A stretch of DNA of 64,000 bases, from assembly GCF_900110875.1 (NCBI RefSeq), contig NZ_FOFM01000001.1, positions 930,001-994,000 on the forward strand, written 5' to 3'. Source of the DNA: Pseudovibrio axinellae (GTDB lineage Bacteria; Pseudomonadota; Alphaproteobacteria; Rhizobiales; Stappiaceae). Shown here in pieces: positions 53,688 to 62,516 of the stretch. Position 1 is the first letter of the stretch. Every line of letters begins with the position of its first letter. A program made the position numbers and the translations under genes. Under the pieces are notes generated by a model, which was not told the DNA's origin, did no database searches, and saw nothing but the letters and a program-made list of their open reading frames with translations.

Positions 53688-54994
53688 AGAGTCTCCTCAA
53701 GCTGAGGTGTCTCAACTCTTTCAAAGTAATAAGGGTCTAATGCCTGCTGAATTTGGGCAAGCACAAGCGCCTTCTCTATGCCAAAACCATGCCGCTGCAA
53801 AGCCCGTGCACGTTTTACAACACAAGATGCAAACAGTTGAAGTAACAGTGTTTCTGGAATGGTGTGGGTTGCAAGGGAGGCAAAGACTGCCTTCAAGGCA
53901 GACTGTACCCTCTCTTGTGGCCAGTAATAGCGCACCCGGTCTGAATAGCTGAAGTGCCTGAGCAGGCGCAATTCCTGATCCGTACCGTGATAATGCGAGC
54001 GCCAGTATGTAGGCTGCGCCAGCATTTCAGCTTCCAGCACAGCTGGAATTTTTGGAGCTGTTCGTCGGTCTTCTTCGAGCCAGTCCAGCAGCTGGTCCAA
54101 TGCGTAGATTGCTTGTCTGTAGGCAAAGGTCAGGGCCGGGCCTACTTTTTGGATCGCAAAGCCCATGGAGGCCAAACGTGGATAAGCGCTGTCGTGCTGG
54201 TAGTCCGTGCTGTGTGCTTCAAAAACCACATTCTTGTAAGGGTCCAGTATCGCACGCAATGCTTTGCCCTCACCAGTGGGAAGGTGGTCGACGTGGAAGG
54301 GGGAGAACTCAACACCGGGCTGCACGACCAGCGCACAAATGCGCCCTTTTGCGGCTTCAAGGCCCAGCTCATCAAACTTTTGATAATGCATAAGTAAGGT
54401 CGCCCGCGCACGTGCGGGAGGTGTGGGTTCAATCGCGTGTGCGTCCTCCTTGCGAGCGCCTCCCGGGGGAGGCACTTCAGTGCCAATGATGTAACTGAGC
54501 TTGTCTGGATCGGGAGCATAGGCCTCGCAAACAGCGGCAAGCTCTGCTGCGCGGCTTGCGCTGGTCTCATCATCCACCTGTGCCTCTTCGCCAACACAGC
54601 CTTGCGAGCAGTCCAGATGGATTTTGGTAAACCCGGCTTCCACGTATGCCCTCATCAGATCTCTGGATTTTGCCATAGCCTTATCAGCAGGCATTGTCCG
54701 CCATGCTTGTGGACCTAGATGATCGCCTCCCAAAAGCAGAGAGGTATCGGGCAAGCCGGCCTCAGCACAAATGCCTTTGACATACCCCACAAAGTCATCG
54801 GGTTTCATTCCGGTGTAGCCACCATCCTGGTTGACCTGATTGCTGGTTGCTTCCAACAGCAGAACCTGCCCCTTTTCTGCAGCCAGAAGTGCAGAGGCAA
54901 GGATCACACCTGGTTGCGCAGAGCAAATGGACGGCATGGCGATGCCTGTTCCCGCCCGGTTCTCTGCAATCAGCTCCAGCAATGGATTGCTCAT
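53684..54994 (-). CDS. agaZ: AgaZ/KbaZ/GatZ-family protein
   Basis: A 436-residue member of the GatZ/KbaZ family. Recognisable stretches: AMPSICSAQPGVILASALL, LLLEATSNQVNQDGGYTGM, LLLGGDHLGPQAW, KIHLDCSQGC, VFEAHSTDYQ, KVGPALTFAYRQAIYAL and FSYSDRVRYYW. In enterobacteria it is the chaperone-like subunit of tagatose-1,6-bisphosphate aldolase. In Shewanella and other bacteria comparative genomics reassigned it as tagatose-6-phosphate kinase. No catalytic subunit KbaY/GatY is here, which favours the kinase role. It overlaps both neighbours by 4 bases. Confidence 0.88.
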   Translation of the reverse strand: MSNPLLELIAENRAGTGIAMPSICSAQPGVILASALLAAEKGQVLLLEATSNQVNQDGGYTGMKPDDFVGYVKGICAEAGLPDTSLLLGGDHLGPQAWRTMPADKAMAKSRDLMRAYVEAGFTKIHLDCSQGCVGEEAQVDDETSASRAAELAAVCEAYAPDPDKLSYIIGTEVPPPGGARKEDAHAIEPTPPARARATLLMHYQKFDELGLEAAKGRICALVVQPGVEFSPFHVDHLPTGEGKALRAILDPYKNVVFEAHSTDYQHDSAYPRLASMGFAIQKVGPALTFAYRQAIYALDQLLDWLEEDRRTAPKIPAVLEAEMLAQPTYWRSHYHGTDQELRLLRHFSYSDRVRYYWPQERVQSALKAVFASLATHTIPETLLLQLFASCVVKRARALQRHGFGIEKALVLAQIQQALDPYYFERVETPQLEETL

Positions 54995-55926
54995 AGGCCC
55001 TCTCCCAGATGCTCGCAGTCCTGCAAGGCAGCCAGTGCTGCACCGCGTGTGCCGCTGCTGTCCCCAAACTGGGCAACGCAGATCATAGGCGGTTCTGTGT
55101 GATTGAGCAGTTTGCCCGGCAATGCCTGCGCAATGGTTCGCTCAATATTCGGTATTTTAGAAAGGCCTCCGCCAAGGACAATGCAATCGGGGTCCAAACT
55201 GCATTGCAGGGCAGCAACCAGCTCGGCGGCGAGCTGAGACCACAGGCGCATGACCTCCTGCATTGGCACGTCGCCAGCAGCGGCAGCTTTTGTAATTGTT
55301 TGAGCATCTACGGCCTTGCCGGTGACATGGTTGGCCAAGCGGCTGATGCCCGGACCGGCAAGGTAGGTTTCAAAACACCCTGTGCGTCCACACCCGCACT
55401 TCAGCGGCTCCAGCCCCAGCTTTGTCATCGCAGCGTATGGAATGCCAAGGTGACCGTATTCACCCGCCGCCCCGTTCAGGCCGGAAACAGTATGACCATT
55501 GGAACAACACCCGCCCCCAACCCCAGTACCAAGGATCAAGCCGAAGACGGTGTCGTAACTTCGCCCTGCACCCAGCACAGCTTCAGATAAAGCAAAGCAG
55601 TTGCAGTCGTTTTCAAAGGTAACCGCCCTGCCCAACTTGCTGATGATATCGTCATGCAGTGTGCGACCTGATGCTGGGAGGTTGGCAGTTAGAAATTTGC
55701 CTGTCCGCTTGGAGTAGAAACCGGGAATTCCAACACCAATGGGCAGGTCTTTGTTACCGGAGACCTCTTCCAGCCAATGGATCATTTCACAAAGAGCATC
55801 CACCAAACCCTCATAGGTCTCTTTTGGCGTGGCGATACGTTTGCTCTCAACCACGGCCCAGGCTTCATCAAAGGCCGTTGCTTCGATTTTGGTTCCGCCC
55901 AGATCAATTCCGCCCGCTGTTACCAT
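54991..55926 (-). CDS. ROK family amino-sugar kinase
   Basis: Sugar kinase of 311 residues. The ATP loop is GGIDLGGTKIEATAF, the central segment FENDCNCFALSEA holds the base Asp, then LGTGVGGGC, GLNGAAGEYGHLGI and the zinc motif CGCGRTGCFETYLAGPG, all ROK signatures. It probably phosphorylates the imported N-acetylhexosamine (NagK or AgaK role). I chose the ATG at 55926, one base after the agaS stop; the ATG at 55968 would lie inside agaS. It overlaps agaZ by 4 bases. Confidence 0.92.
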   Translation of the reverse strand: MVTAGGIDLGGTKIEATAFDEAWAVVESKRIATPKETYEGLVDALCEMIHWLEEVSGNKDLPIGVGIPGFYSKRTGKFLTANLPASGRTLHDDIISKLGRAVTFENDCNCFALSEAVLGAGRSYDTVFGLILGTGVGGGCCSNGHTVSGLNGAAGEYGHLGIPYAAMTKLGLEPLKCGCGRTGCFETYLAGPGISRLANHVTGKAVDAQTITKAAAAGDVPMQEVMRLWSQLAAELVAALQCSLDPDCIVLGGGLSKIPNIERTIAQALPGKLLNHTEPPMICVAQFGDSSGTRGAALAALQDCEHLGEGL

Positions 55927-55927
55927 G

Positions 55928-57034
55928 TCAGACCTCTTCCAGCGCATAGAGTTTGACACCGCTGACAACGCGCGTCAGTGTGCCCTGCCCTTCAAACGGA
56001 TTGTCGACATTCAACCCAAGTTCCTCGGCCCAAAAAATACCCAGCCACTGAGCCACCAGAACGTTTAGAACCGAGGTCCAGCCATCATCAAGCAGGCATG
56101 GAATGCGTATATCCGCGTCATTGGTGTTGCCGATGGTCAGAAGGGTGTCCTTCCCAAACTGAGCTTTGATTTCAGCTGCCAGATCCAGATCGTACTTTCG
56201 AGAATGAGGGTTGTTGGAAATAAACAGGAAGACTTTGGTTCCCGCCGTCACAAAAGACTTGGGGCCGTGGCGAAAGCCCAGCGAGCTTTCCCAGATTGCA
56301 GGAATTTGCCCCGCTGCCAGCTCCATCACCTTCAACGCACTTTCACGCGCCACAAACATAAGTGGTCCTGAACCGACAAATACGGCGCGTTGCGGTGCTG
56401 TCAGTTGCTGCGCCAGATGGTCACTTGCTGCAATCACCATCTCTGCTGCCTGGCCCAGCTCCTCCATATTTTTCGCAATTTTTTCGGGGTTTTCCTGCCC
56501 AAACACGCAGAGCGCGGTCAGTACCATGGTTGTGAAACTGGAGGTCATGGCAAAGCCGCTATCGTGGCATTGCTCCGGTAAGATGATCGTCTTTTGAGCC
56601 GCTCCAGATGCTGGTTTCCGGGTCGCCAGAGCGCTATCTTTATTGCAGGTGATGTTCAGGCGCGGGGCATTTTGGAACACAGCATCGAGCAGGTCCAAGG
56701 TGCCGATACTTTCCGTTGAATTTCCACTACGCCCGAAGGAAACAACGAGAGGGACGACGCCTTTGCGCTGAAAGGCCTGCGGTGCACTGACAAGGTCTGT
56801 TGAGGGAACAGAGCGCAATGGCAGGACCGAAGTGGCGTCCAACGCGCGGCTGACCACATCGCCAATATAGGCTGAGGTTCCAGCTCCACAGAACCAAACT
56901 TGTGTTGCACCAGATGCCATAACCCACTCACGCAACTCCTCAATGGAGTTTGAGAGGTGATTGCCCCAGTTGGTCCAGATTTCCCGCTGCGCCTGAATTT
57001 CACGCGTAGTGGCCCATTTGGTCAGATCGACCAT
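55928..57034 (-). CDS. agaS: AgaS: galactosamine-6-phosphate deaminase/isomerase (SIS domain)
   Basis: Two-SIS-domain protein of 368 residues. It follows E. coli AgaS throughout: WFCGAGTSAYIGDVVSRAL, VPSTDLVSAPQAF, VVSFGRSGNSTESIGTLDL, NITCNKDSALA, CHDSGFAMTSSFTTMVL, SALKVMELAAGQIPA and GFRHGPKSFV. AgaS converts GalN-6-P to tagatose-6-P with loss of ammonia. AAGGGAA precedes the ATG. It sits between a second, unrelated-type SIS gene and the ROK kinase. Its presence is the best evidence that the cluster handles galactosamine sugars. Confidence 0.93.
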   Translation of the reverse strand: MVDLTKWATTREIQAQREIWTNWGNHLSNSIEELREWVMASGATQVWFCGAGTSAYIGDVVSRALDATSVLPLRSVPSTDLVSAPQAFQRKGVVPLVVSFGRSGNSTESIGTLDLLDAVFQNAPRLNITCNKDSALATRKPASGAAQKTIILPEQCHDSGFAMTSSFTTMVLTALCVFGQENPEKIAKNMEELGQAAEMVIAASDHLAQQLTAPQRAVFVGSGPLMFVARESALKVMELAAGQIPAIWESSLGFRHGPKSFVTAGTKVFLFISNNPHSRKYDLDLAAEIKAQFGKDTLLTIGNTNDADIRIPCLLDDGWTSVLNVLVAQWLGIFWAEELGLNVDNPFEGQGTLTRVVSGVKLYALEEV

Positions 57035-57054
57035 TAAGACATTCCCTTGTATAT

Positions 57055-58068
57055 TTAGATAGTTACAGTCGTTTTAGAAAGAGTTTCAGGCTGGTCGGGG
57101 TCTAACCCCATTTGAAGCGCAATTTCTAAAATAACCGGATACATAATTCTTAGCAGCATAGCGGCACTTGCAGCTGGCGTTAGTCCCTGTGCCCCGATAT
57201 CACCCGGAGTAAGGCGGAACACATTTGCCCCCACCGCTTTAAAACAGGTTTGTGCAACGCTCAGGCTTTCCAGACTCACATCTTCGCCCGTATCCAGAAT
57301 GATTACGGTCAGCGGTTTGGTTGCCAGTTGCAATGGACCATGAAGCACCTCTGCGGCTGAATAGGCCTCTGCATGGATTACTGCGGTCTCTTTCAGCTTG
57401 AGCGCCACCTCATGAGCAGCCCCCAAACCACATCCGCGCCCGATGACATAAACATTCTGGGTTTCCTTCAAGGCTTCAACCAGAAGATCGCCTTGCGTGG
57501 ATTTTGCATTGGCGCTTGCAAGCATTGCTTTTGCAGCCGTTTCGCATTCCTGCGCATACTCTGGTTTGAGAGCGGCTAGCAAAGCCATACTAGTTGCAAC
57601 GGTGCACAGGACCGTTTTGGTCGCCGGAACCGCTTGTTCAATTCCGGCATTGATGTTGATGCAAGCATCCGTTTCGTCAGCCAATGGGGAGTTGGCTGTA
57701 TTGGTGATGGCAATTGTTTTTCCGCCCCCTGCCCTGAACCCGATTGCGGCACGGATTAGATCCTTGCTTGCGCCAGATTGAGAGACAATAAGGGCTGCTA
57801 CATTCCCCAGCTGCAACCCACTGCCCAAACTGAAAACGGAGGGCGGCAGCGTTGTGACTGGCTTATTTAACTGCGCCATAAACTCATAGGAAATCAGATT
57901 GGCGGCGGCATCAGAGCTGCCACGGGCGATGGTGTAAAACGCATCGACGGCAGACAGGTCTACAGCCTGTGCAACTTCTACAAGTGTTTGTCGCAAGCCC
58001 GCCGCAAAAGCAGGGATTGCCTGATCAATTTCTGCGCGCATCAACGCGCCCGGGTGTTTTGTTGTCAT
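57055..58068 (-). CDS. SIS-domain aminosugar-6-phosphate deaminase (NagB-II/GlmS isomerase-like)
   Basis: A 337-residue protein with two SIS domains like the isomerase half of GlmS. Signatures: FYTIARGSSDAAANLISYEF, LIVSQSGASKDLI, TKTVLCTVATSMALL, VIGRGCGLGAAHEVALKLKETAVIHAEAYSAAEVLHGPL (residues about 215-255). It has no glutaminase domain, so it should deaminate GlcN-6-P to fructose-6-P, as NagB-II of Shewanella does. Agmenellin-type or fructoselysine deglycase relatives cannot be excluded. It overlaps the upstream Gfo/Idh gene by 4 bases. Confidence 0.88.
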   Translation of the reverse strand: MTTKHPGALMRAEIDQAIPAFAAGLRQTLVEVAQAVDLSAVDAFYTIARGSSDAAANLISYEFMAQLNKPVTTLPPSVFSLGSGLQLGNVAALIVSQSGASKDLIRAAIGFRAGGGKTIAITNTANSPLADETDACININAGIEQAVPATKTVLCTVATSMALLAALKPEYAQECETAAKAMLASANAKSTQGDLLVEALKETQNVYVIGRGCGLGAAHEVALKLKETAVIHAEAYSAAEVLHGPLQLATKPLTVIILDTGEDVSLESLSVAQTCFKAVGANVFRLTPGDIGAQGLTPAASAAMLLRIMYPVILEIALQMGLDPDQPETLSKTTVTI

Positions 58069-59246
58069 ACCGCTTCCGCCGTGTTTGTTGCCGCTGTACC
58101 TCCACGCAGATTGAAACTGTCAAACTTCTCCCAGTATGACGTGAGGTCGACAACTTGTTTGCTCATGCGCGCCTGATCCAGCGCAAGCGCTGCGACGCCT
58201 GCTTCCAATGCATCGACAACAGAAACTGGCAGGCTTTTCAATTCACCACGCAAATAAGCACAAAGGTCCTGGCACATCATATCATCTGCGCCGTAGTGAG
58301 CGCCGGGACGGTCTATAGATTTGGTGTAGTCCTCATCTACCACTGTGTTGCGACTATGAGCCTGAGTTACTTTTAGGTAGCCGCGTACGTAGTCCCCTTC
58401 AGCCATGCCTTTGGTTCCCATCACGCAAAACCGGCGCTGCTCATCGGGCACATTCATGTTGGTATGGAACGCCATGGACGCGCCGCTCTCGTATTCCAAG
58501 ATTGCCGTCTGGTGGTCGACAATGTCACCATCGGATAAGAACGGGTCCTGCGTTGCCTCCCAGATGGATTCTTTTTGGTGATACACCTGCGTATCGACAT
58601 CTCTTGCTGGAGCATTGTCTGGTATAAAGGATTTTCGGCCTCCAAAGCTGGCGACGCGGATCGGGCGAGAGCCAGTTACCATGTTGTAGATATCTAGATC
58701 GTGACAACATTTTTCCAGCATAAAACCGCCCGAATACTTGGTGTACCGACGCCAGTCGCGCATGAAGAACGCCCCGTGATAGGGCGCGATATGCTCATTG
58801 GCCTCTATGGAAACAACCTCTCCGATCAGCCCAGCAGCTTGTGCAGCTCGTAAATCTCTTGCATGTTGTGCGTAGCGTAGCACCAAGCCGACTAATACCT
58901 GATCTGCGCCATGCTTGGAGAGCAGCTGCGCCAGTTCCATGGTTTCATCCATGGAGATAACGACAGGCTTTTCTGCAAAGATGCGAATGCCAGCATTCAA
59001 GCCAGTGCGGATGTGATCCAGATGCAAGTGGTTAGGAGAGCCGACAAACAGCAGATCAGCTTCCTCATTTGCCAGCATGTCCTCAAGAGTGTCATAGGCT
59101 TTGAGAGCCTCGTGATTTTTATGAGTGGTCTTCTGGTAGGGGGTTGGGTCTACATAGGCCACCACTTCCGCCTCCGGCATATGAGCCTGCAGACGTTCTA
59201 AAACACTGACAGCACGCAATCCTAAACCAACGGTGACGATCCGCAT
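58065..59246 (-). CDS. Gfo/Idh/MocA family NAD(P)-dependent protein of unknown substrate
   Basis: A 393-residue protein with an N-terminal Rossmann fold (IVTVGLGLRAVSVLERL; LLFVGSPNHLHLDHI; FAEKPV with the catalytic Lys of the family) and an alpha/beta C-terminal domain (GGFMLEKCCHDLDIYN, in which the His/Asp pair is the usual catalytic element). Members oxidise sugars, reduce ketosugars, or act as NAD-dependent glycosidases (GH109 alpha-N-acetylgalactosaminidase). GGAGGAATGCG precedes the ATG. It lies between the ATPase and the SIS genes, so it should act on the imported sugar, before or after phosphorylation. Confidence 0.85.
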   Translation of the reverse strand: MRIVTVGLGLRAVSVLERLQAHMPEAEVVAYVDPTPYQKTTHKNHEALKAYDTLEDMLANEEADLLFVGSPNHLHLDHIRTGLNAGIRIFAEKPVVISMDETMELAQLLSKHGADQVLVGLVLRYAQHARDLRAAQAAGLIGEVVSIEANEHIAPYHGAFFMRDWRRYTKYSGGFMLEKCCHDLDIYNMVTGSRPIRVASFGGRKSFIPDNAPARDVDTQVYHQKESIWEATQDPFLSDGDIVDHQTAILEYESGASMAFHTNMNVPDEQRRFCVMGTKGMAEGDYVRGYLKVTQAHSRNTVVDEDYTKSIDRPGAHYGADDMMCQDLCAYLRGELKSLPVSVVDALEAGVAALALDQARMSKQVVDLTSYWEKFDSFNLRGGTAATNTAEAV

Positions 59247-59256
59247 CGCATTCCTC

Positions 59257-60357
59257 CTAGGCCAGTTCCAGCACAGTCAAACGCTTTTGTGCTTCACCCT
59301 TGCTGTTAAAGACGTAGGCATCCTCCGGCTTTACACTCAGATTAATCGTGGAGTTTTCCTTTATATCTGCCAAGCCCGGCAAACTTGCGCAAAACGTGGT
59401 GTTGCTTTGCACTTTTCCGTAGGCAATGGAGGATGCACCAAGGCGCTCCAATACGTCCACTTCCATGCTTATTGGCCCGCTCTCATCCAGCTGCACATGC
59501 TCAGGACGGATGCCAACATCGACATTGTCGCCAGCCATAAGGCCCGTGGTCTCAATGGCGATGCTCATGGTGCCACCATCTTTGAGCTGCACATGAAGCA
59601 TGTGTGCCTCAACGCGGCTGACGATGGCGGGGATGAAGTTCATTTTGGGATGGCCAATAAAACCGGCGACGAATTTGTTGCGTGGGTGCAAGTATAGGTC
59701 CATCGGGGTGCCGCACTGCTCAACAACACCGCCGTTCAGCACCACAATGCGATCAGCCATGGTCATGGCTTCTACCTGATCGTGTGTCACGTAGATCATA
59801 GTGGTGTCGAGGCTTCTGTGTAGTTTTGAAAGCTCAACGCGCATGTCACCGCGCAAGGCCGCGTCCAGATTAGACAGCGGCTCATCAAACAGGAACACCT
59901 TTGGGTTGCGCACAATGGAGCGACCAATGGCGACACGCTGGCGCTGCCCACCTGAAAGCTGGCCAGGTTTGAACTGCAGGCGCTCTTCCAGCTGCAAGAT
60001 GGATGCGGCTTTGTTCACGCGTTCCTTAATTTCGGCTTCCGGGCGTTTTGCGACACGCAGCGGGAAGGCAATGTTTTCATAGACAGTAAGGTGCGGATAA
60101 AGTGCATAGCTCTGAAATACCATGGAAATTCCACGGTCGATTGGATGGGCATACGAGACATCTTCGTCATCAATCAGAATGGAGCCTTGTGTTGCCTCTT
60201 CCAGACCAGCCACGATCCGCAACAATGTTGTCTTTCCGCAGCCAGAGGGGCCAACAAATACAACAAATTCCTTATCCTCAATTGCCAGATTGACGTCTTT
60301 GAGGACAGTTGTTGGTCCAAATGATTTTACAATATTTTTGAGCTGAAGCGTGGCCAT
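59257..60357 (-). CDS. Sugar ABC transporter ATP-binding protein (UgpC/MsmK type)
   Basis: ATPase of 366 residues energising the sugar importer. Walker A is GPSGCGKTT, the signature LSGGQRQR, Walker B VFLFDEPLSNLDA with the H-loop in YVTHDQVEAMT. The C-terminal regulatory region (about 240-366) has the TOBE/OB features FIGHPKMNFIPA and VGIRPEHV of the MalK/UgpC subfamily. It begins 58 bases after the binding-protein gene; a hairpin lies between. The ATG has a weak ribosome site. Confidence 0.95.
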   Translation of the reverse strand: MATLQLKNIVKSFGPTTVLKDVNLAIEDKEFVVFVGPSGCGKTTLLRIVAGLEEATQGSILIDDEDVSYAHPIDRGISMVFQSYALYPHLTVYENIAFPLRVAKRPEAEIKERVNKAASILQLEERLQFKPGQLSGGQRQRVAIGRSIVRNPKVFLFDEPLSNLDAALRGDMRVELSKLHRSLDTTMIYVTHDQVEAMTMADRIVVLNGGVVEQCGTPMDLYLHPRNKFVAGFIGHPKMNFIPAIVSRVEAHMLHVQLKDGGTMSIAIETTGLMAGDNVDVGIRPEHVQLDESGPISMEVDVLERLGASSIAYGKVQSNTTFCASLPGLADIKENSTINLSVKPEDAYVFNSKGEAQKRLTVLELA

Positions 60358-60383
60358 ATCTATCTTCTTGTACTGATGAACAG

Positions 60384-60407
60384 GGAGAGGCTGTCACCAG
60401 CCTCTCC
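60384..60407 (-). repeat. Inter-cistronic hairpin after the sugar-binding-protein gene
   Basis: GGAGAGGCTG (60384-60393) pairs perfectly with CAGCCTCTCC (60398-60407), 4-base loop. No T-run follows on the minus strand, so it likely protects the binding-protein mRNA 3' end rather than ending transcription. Confidence 0.75.
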
Positions 60408-60415
60408 GGGTTTCT

Positions 60416-61636
60416 CTATTTGAACTCTTCAAGTTCTTCAGCAGCGATAGCCACCAGGTTTTCAGCCGTATCGTCATTCAGGAGGATGCCCTGAATCATC
60501 GTGTTCATGACAGACTGCATTGCTTTGTAATCAACAAAGAGCGGCTCAGGACCACCGTTTGGAATGGATTCGATAAAGACCGCCCAATATGGGTCATCCA
60601 TGTAGTATGGCTTTTCAACACCGAGCTCTTCGTATTTCAGGATTGGTGTCAGGCCCCAACCTTCAGGCTTATCAAGAGAGTACTGGCTCTCACCAGTGGT
60701 CATCATGCGCGCAAACTCCATCGCCAGATCTTCATGACCGGAGCCTTTGAAGACTGCGAGGGAGTCGGTGATGAGGAGTGTACCACTTACGCCGCTTGGT
60801 CCAGCAGGAACTGGCGCAACTTTCGTATTGATGCCTTCCTTGTGCTGACCACGACCCCAAGGTCCGTCAATGTACATGGCAACCTTGTTGTCGTTGAACA
60901 GGTCGCGCACCTGTGTACGTTCAAACGCGGTTGGGCCATCCTGAGAAACATCTACCAGTTTGCCGTAGAATTTAAGCGTTTCCAGTGTATTTTTGGAATC
61001 CAGCGTAATCTCGTTGGTGGACGGATCAATCACCTGACCACCGTTGGAATACAGGTAGATCAGGAACTGGTGCATGGTGCTGTCGAAGTCTTTGCCAGTG
61101 AGGCCAACGCCAGCCTTACCGGTTTTGTCCTTGATGATCTTCGCAGCCGCGTACATGTCATCCCATGTTTTTGGTGCTTCACACGCAAGTCCCGCTTCTT
61201 CAAAAACATCGCAGTTCAAGAACAAAGCTTTGGTTGAAAACGCACGCGGGAAGCCCCAGAACTTTTCACGGTAGCTTACGGTGTTCAAAACACCCGGCTG
61301 ATAGGCTTTTTGCTGTTCTTCAGAGATCTTAGCATCAACGATCAGGTTGTTGTCAGCCAACTGCTTGAGCGTACGTGAACCCATATAGGACACGGAAGGC
61401 GGGCTACCCGTAGATGCTAATTTCAGCGATTTGTCCTGACACGTGCCCCATGGAAGGCTTTCCATGTTTACCGTTGTACCGGGATTAGCGGCCTCGAATG
61501 CGGCAACAACTTTTCGATCTGCATCCAGACCGTCGTCCCCACAGCGGATGAAATGAAGTTCTGCTGATTGTGCAGAAGATGCGGTAATCAGTGCAGCTGC
61601 TCCAGCAGCCATTGCAAATAGCAGTTTAGTTCTCAT
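60416..61636 (-). CDS. Sugar ABC transporter substrate-binding protein (family 1)
   Basis: Periplasmic receptor of 406 residues. Signal peptide residues 1-28 (MRTKLLFAMAAGAAALITAS, then AQSA). The mature protein shows the family 1 layout: VVAAFEAANPGTTVNMESLPW, YMGSRTLKQLADNNLIVDA, FWGFPRAFSTKALFLNCDVF, KVAMYIDGPWG and the C-terminal GWGLTPILKYEEL. GGGAGG precedes the ATG. It is third in the operon after two permeases. The ligand is presumably an N-acetylhexosamine or a glycoside of one. Confidence 0.93.
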   Translation of the reverse strand: MRTKLLFAMAAGAAALITASSAQSAELHFIRCGDDGLDADRKVVAAFEAANPGTTVNMESLPWGTCQDKSLKLASTGSPPSVSYMGSRTLKQLADNNLIVDAKISEEQQKAYQPGVLNTVSYREKFWGFPRAFSTKALFLNCDVFEEAGLACEAPKTWDDMYAAAKIIKDKTGKAGVGLTGKDFDSTMHQFLIYLYSNGGQVIDPSTNEITLDSKNTLETLKFYGKLVDVSQDGPTAFERTQVRDLFNDNKVAMYIDGPWGRGQHKEGINTKVAPVPAGPSGVSGTLLITDSLAVFKGSGHEDLAMEFARMMTTGESQYSLDKPEGWGLTPILKYEELGVEKPYYMDDPYWAVFIESIPNGGPEPLFVDYKAMQSVMNTMIQGILLNDDTAENLVAIAAEELEEFK

Positions 61637-61672
61637 GGTTTATCCTCCCAGTAACCAATGATATTTCAAAAA

Positions 61673-62515
61673 TCACTCCTTGATTGCACCAGCTGTAAGG
61701 CCAGCGACCAGGTAGCGTTGCAAAAACAAGAAAATGACAAGTACGGGCAGTATTCCAACGATGCTTGCTGCCATCATCTCATTCCATTTGACTGACTGAT
61801 AGCCAATAAACTCAAGGATGCCCGCTGGCAGAGGCATGTAGTCTTTGACGGAGTTGAATGTGATTGCAAACAGGAACTGTTGTGCGTAGGCAGACAGGAA
61901 CACAGCCACCCCGACCACAATCAGGCCCGGCACGGCTAATGGCAGCACGACGCGGCGCAGGGTGTAAAGGCGGCTTGCGCCATCCATAAACGCTGCTTCT
62001 TCCAGTTCACGCGGGATCTTTTCCAGATACGATTTAAGCAGCCAGATCCCCATAGGGACCAGAAAAGCTGCCCCTGGAACAATCATTGCAAAATATGTAT
62101 TCAGCAGGCCGTAATTTCTCAGCAGCTTGTAGAGCGGAATAAGCAGGACCGCACCGGAAAACATGTTTACAGCCAAAAAGATGCCGAGGCTGATGGACTT
62201 GCCTTTAAAATCAAACCGGGCATAGGCGTAGGCTGCGGGAATGATGAAAAGCAAGGCCAGTGCTGTGACCGACAGGGAGATAAACATGCTGTTGGCGATG
62301 TAGCGCGGCAGCATGGGAACAGTCTCCCACATCTGGGCATAGGCCCTGAACGAAAAGTCATCTGACCAGAACTGATAGGGCGAGCGGAACAGGTGCTCCA
62401 AAGGCCTCAAAGAGGTCATGAACATCTCAAAGAAAGGCAGCAGAATGAAACCAAGGAAGATTGCAACGCAGATGTAGAGAAACACCTTATGTGGCAGTGA
62501 GTAGCGATCCATCAT
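61673..62515 (-). CDS. Sugar ABC transporter permease (MalG type)
   Basis: Inner-membrane permease of about 280 residues, six helices. The first helix is at about 10-32, and the EAA loop is at EEAAFMDGASRLYTLRRVVLPLAVPG, the docking site for the ATPase. The C-terminus LQRYLVAGLTAGAIKE is the signature of MalG-type subunits. I chose the ATG at 62515, immediately after the stop of the previous permease (TAAGATG); extending to 62599 would overlap it and add a tail with no parallel. Confidence 0.93.
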   Translation of the reverse strand: MMDRYSLPHKVFLYICVAIFLGFILLPFFEMFMTSLRPLEHLFRSPYQFWSDDFSFRAYAQMWETVPMLPRYIANSMFISLSVTALALLFIIPAAYAYARFDFKGKSISLGIFLAVNMFSGAVLLIPLYKLLRNYGLLNTYFAMIVPGAAFLVPMGIWLLKSYLEKIPRELEEAAFMDGASRLYTLRRVVLPLAVPGLIVVGVAVFLSAYAQQFLFAITFNSVKDYMPLPAGILEFIGYQSVKWNEMMAASIVGILPVLVIFLFLQRYLVAGLTAGAIKE

Positions 62516-62516
62516 C

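Noticed and set aside
58065-59246. Firm GH109 glycosidase assignment
   Set aside because: Context would fit, but I see no specific GH109 signature; kept as a hypothesis only.
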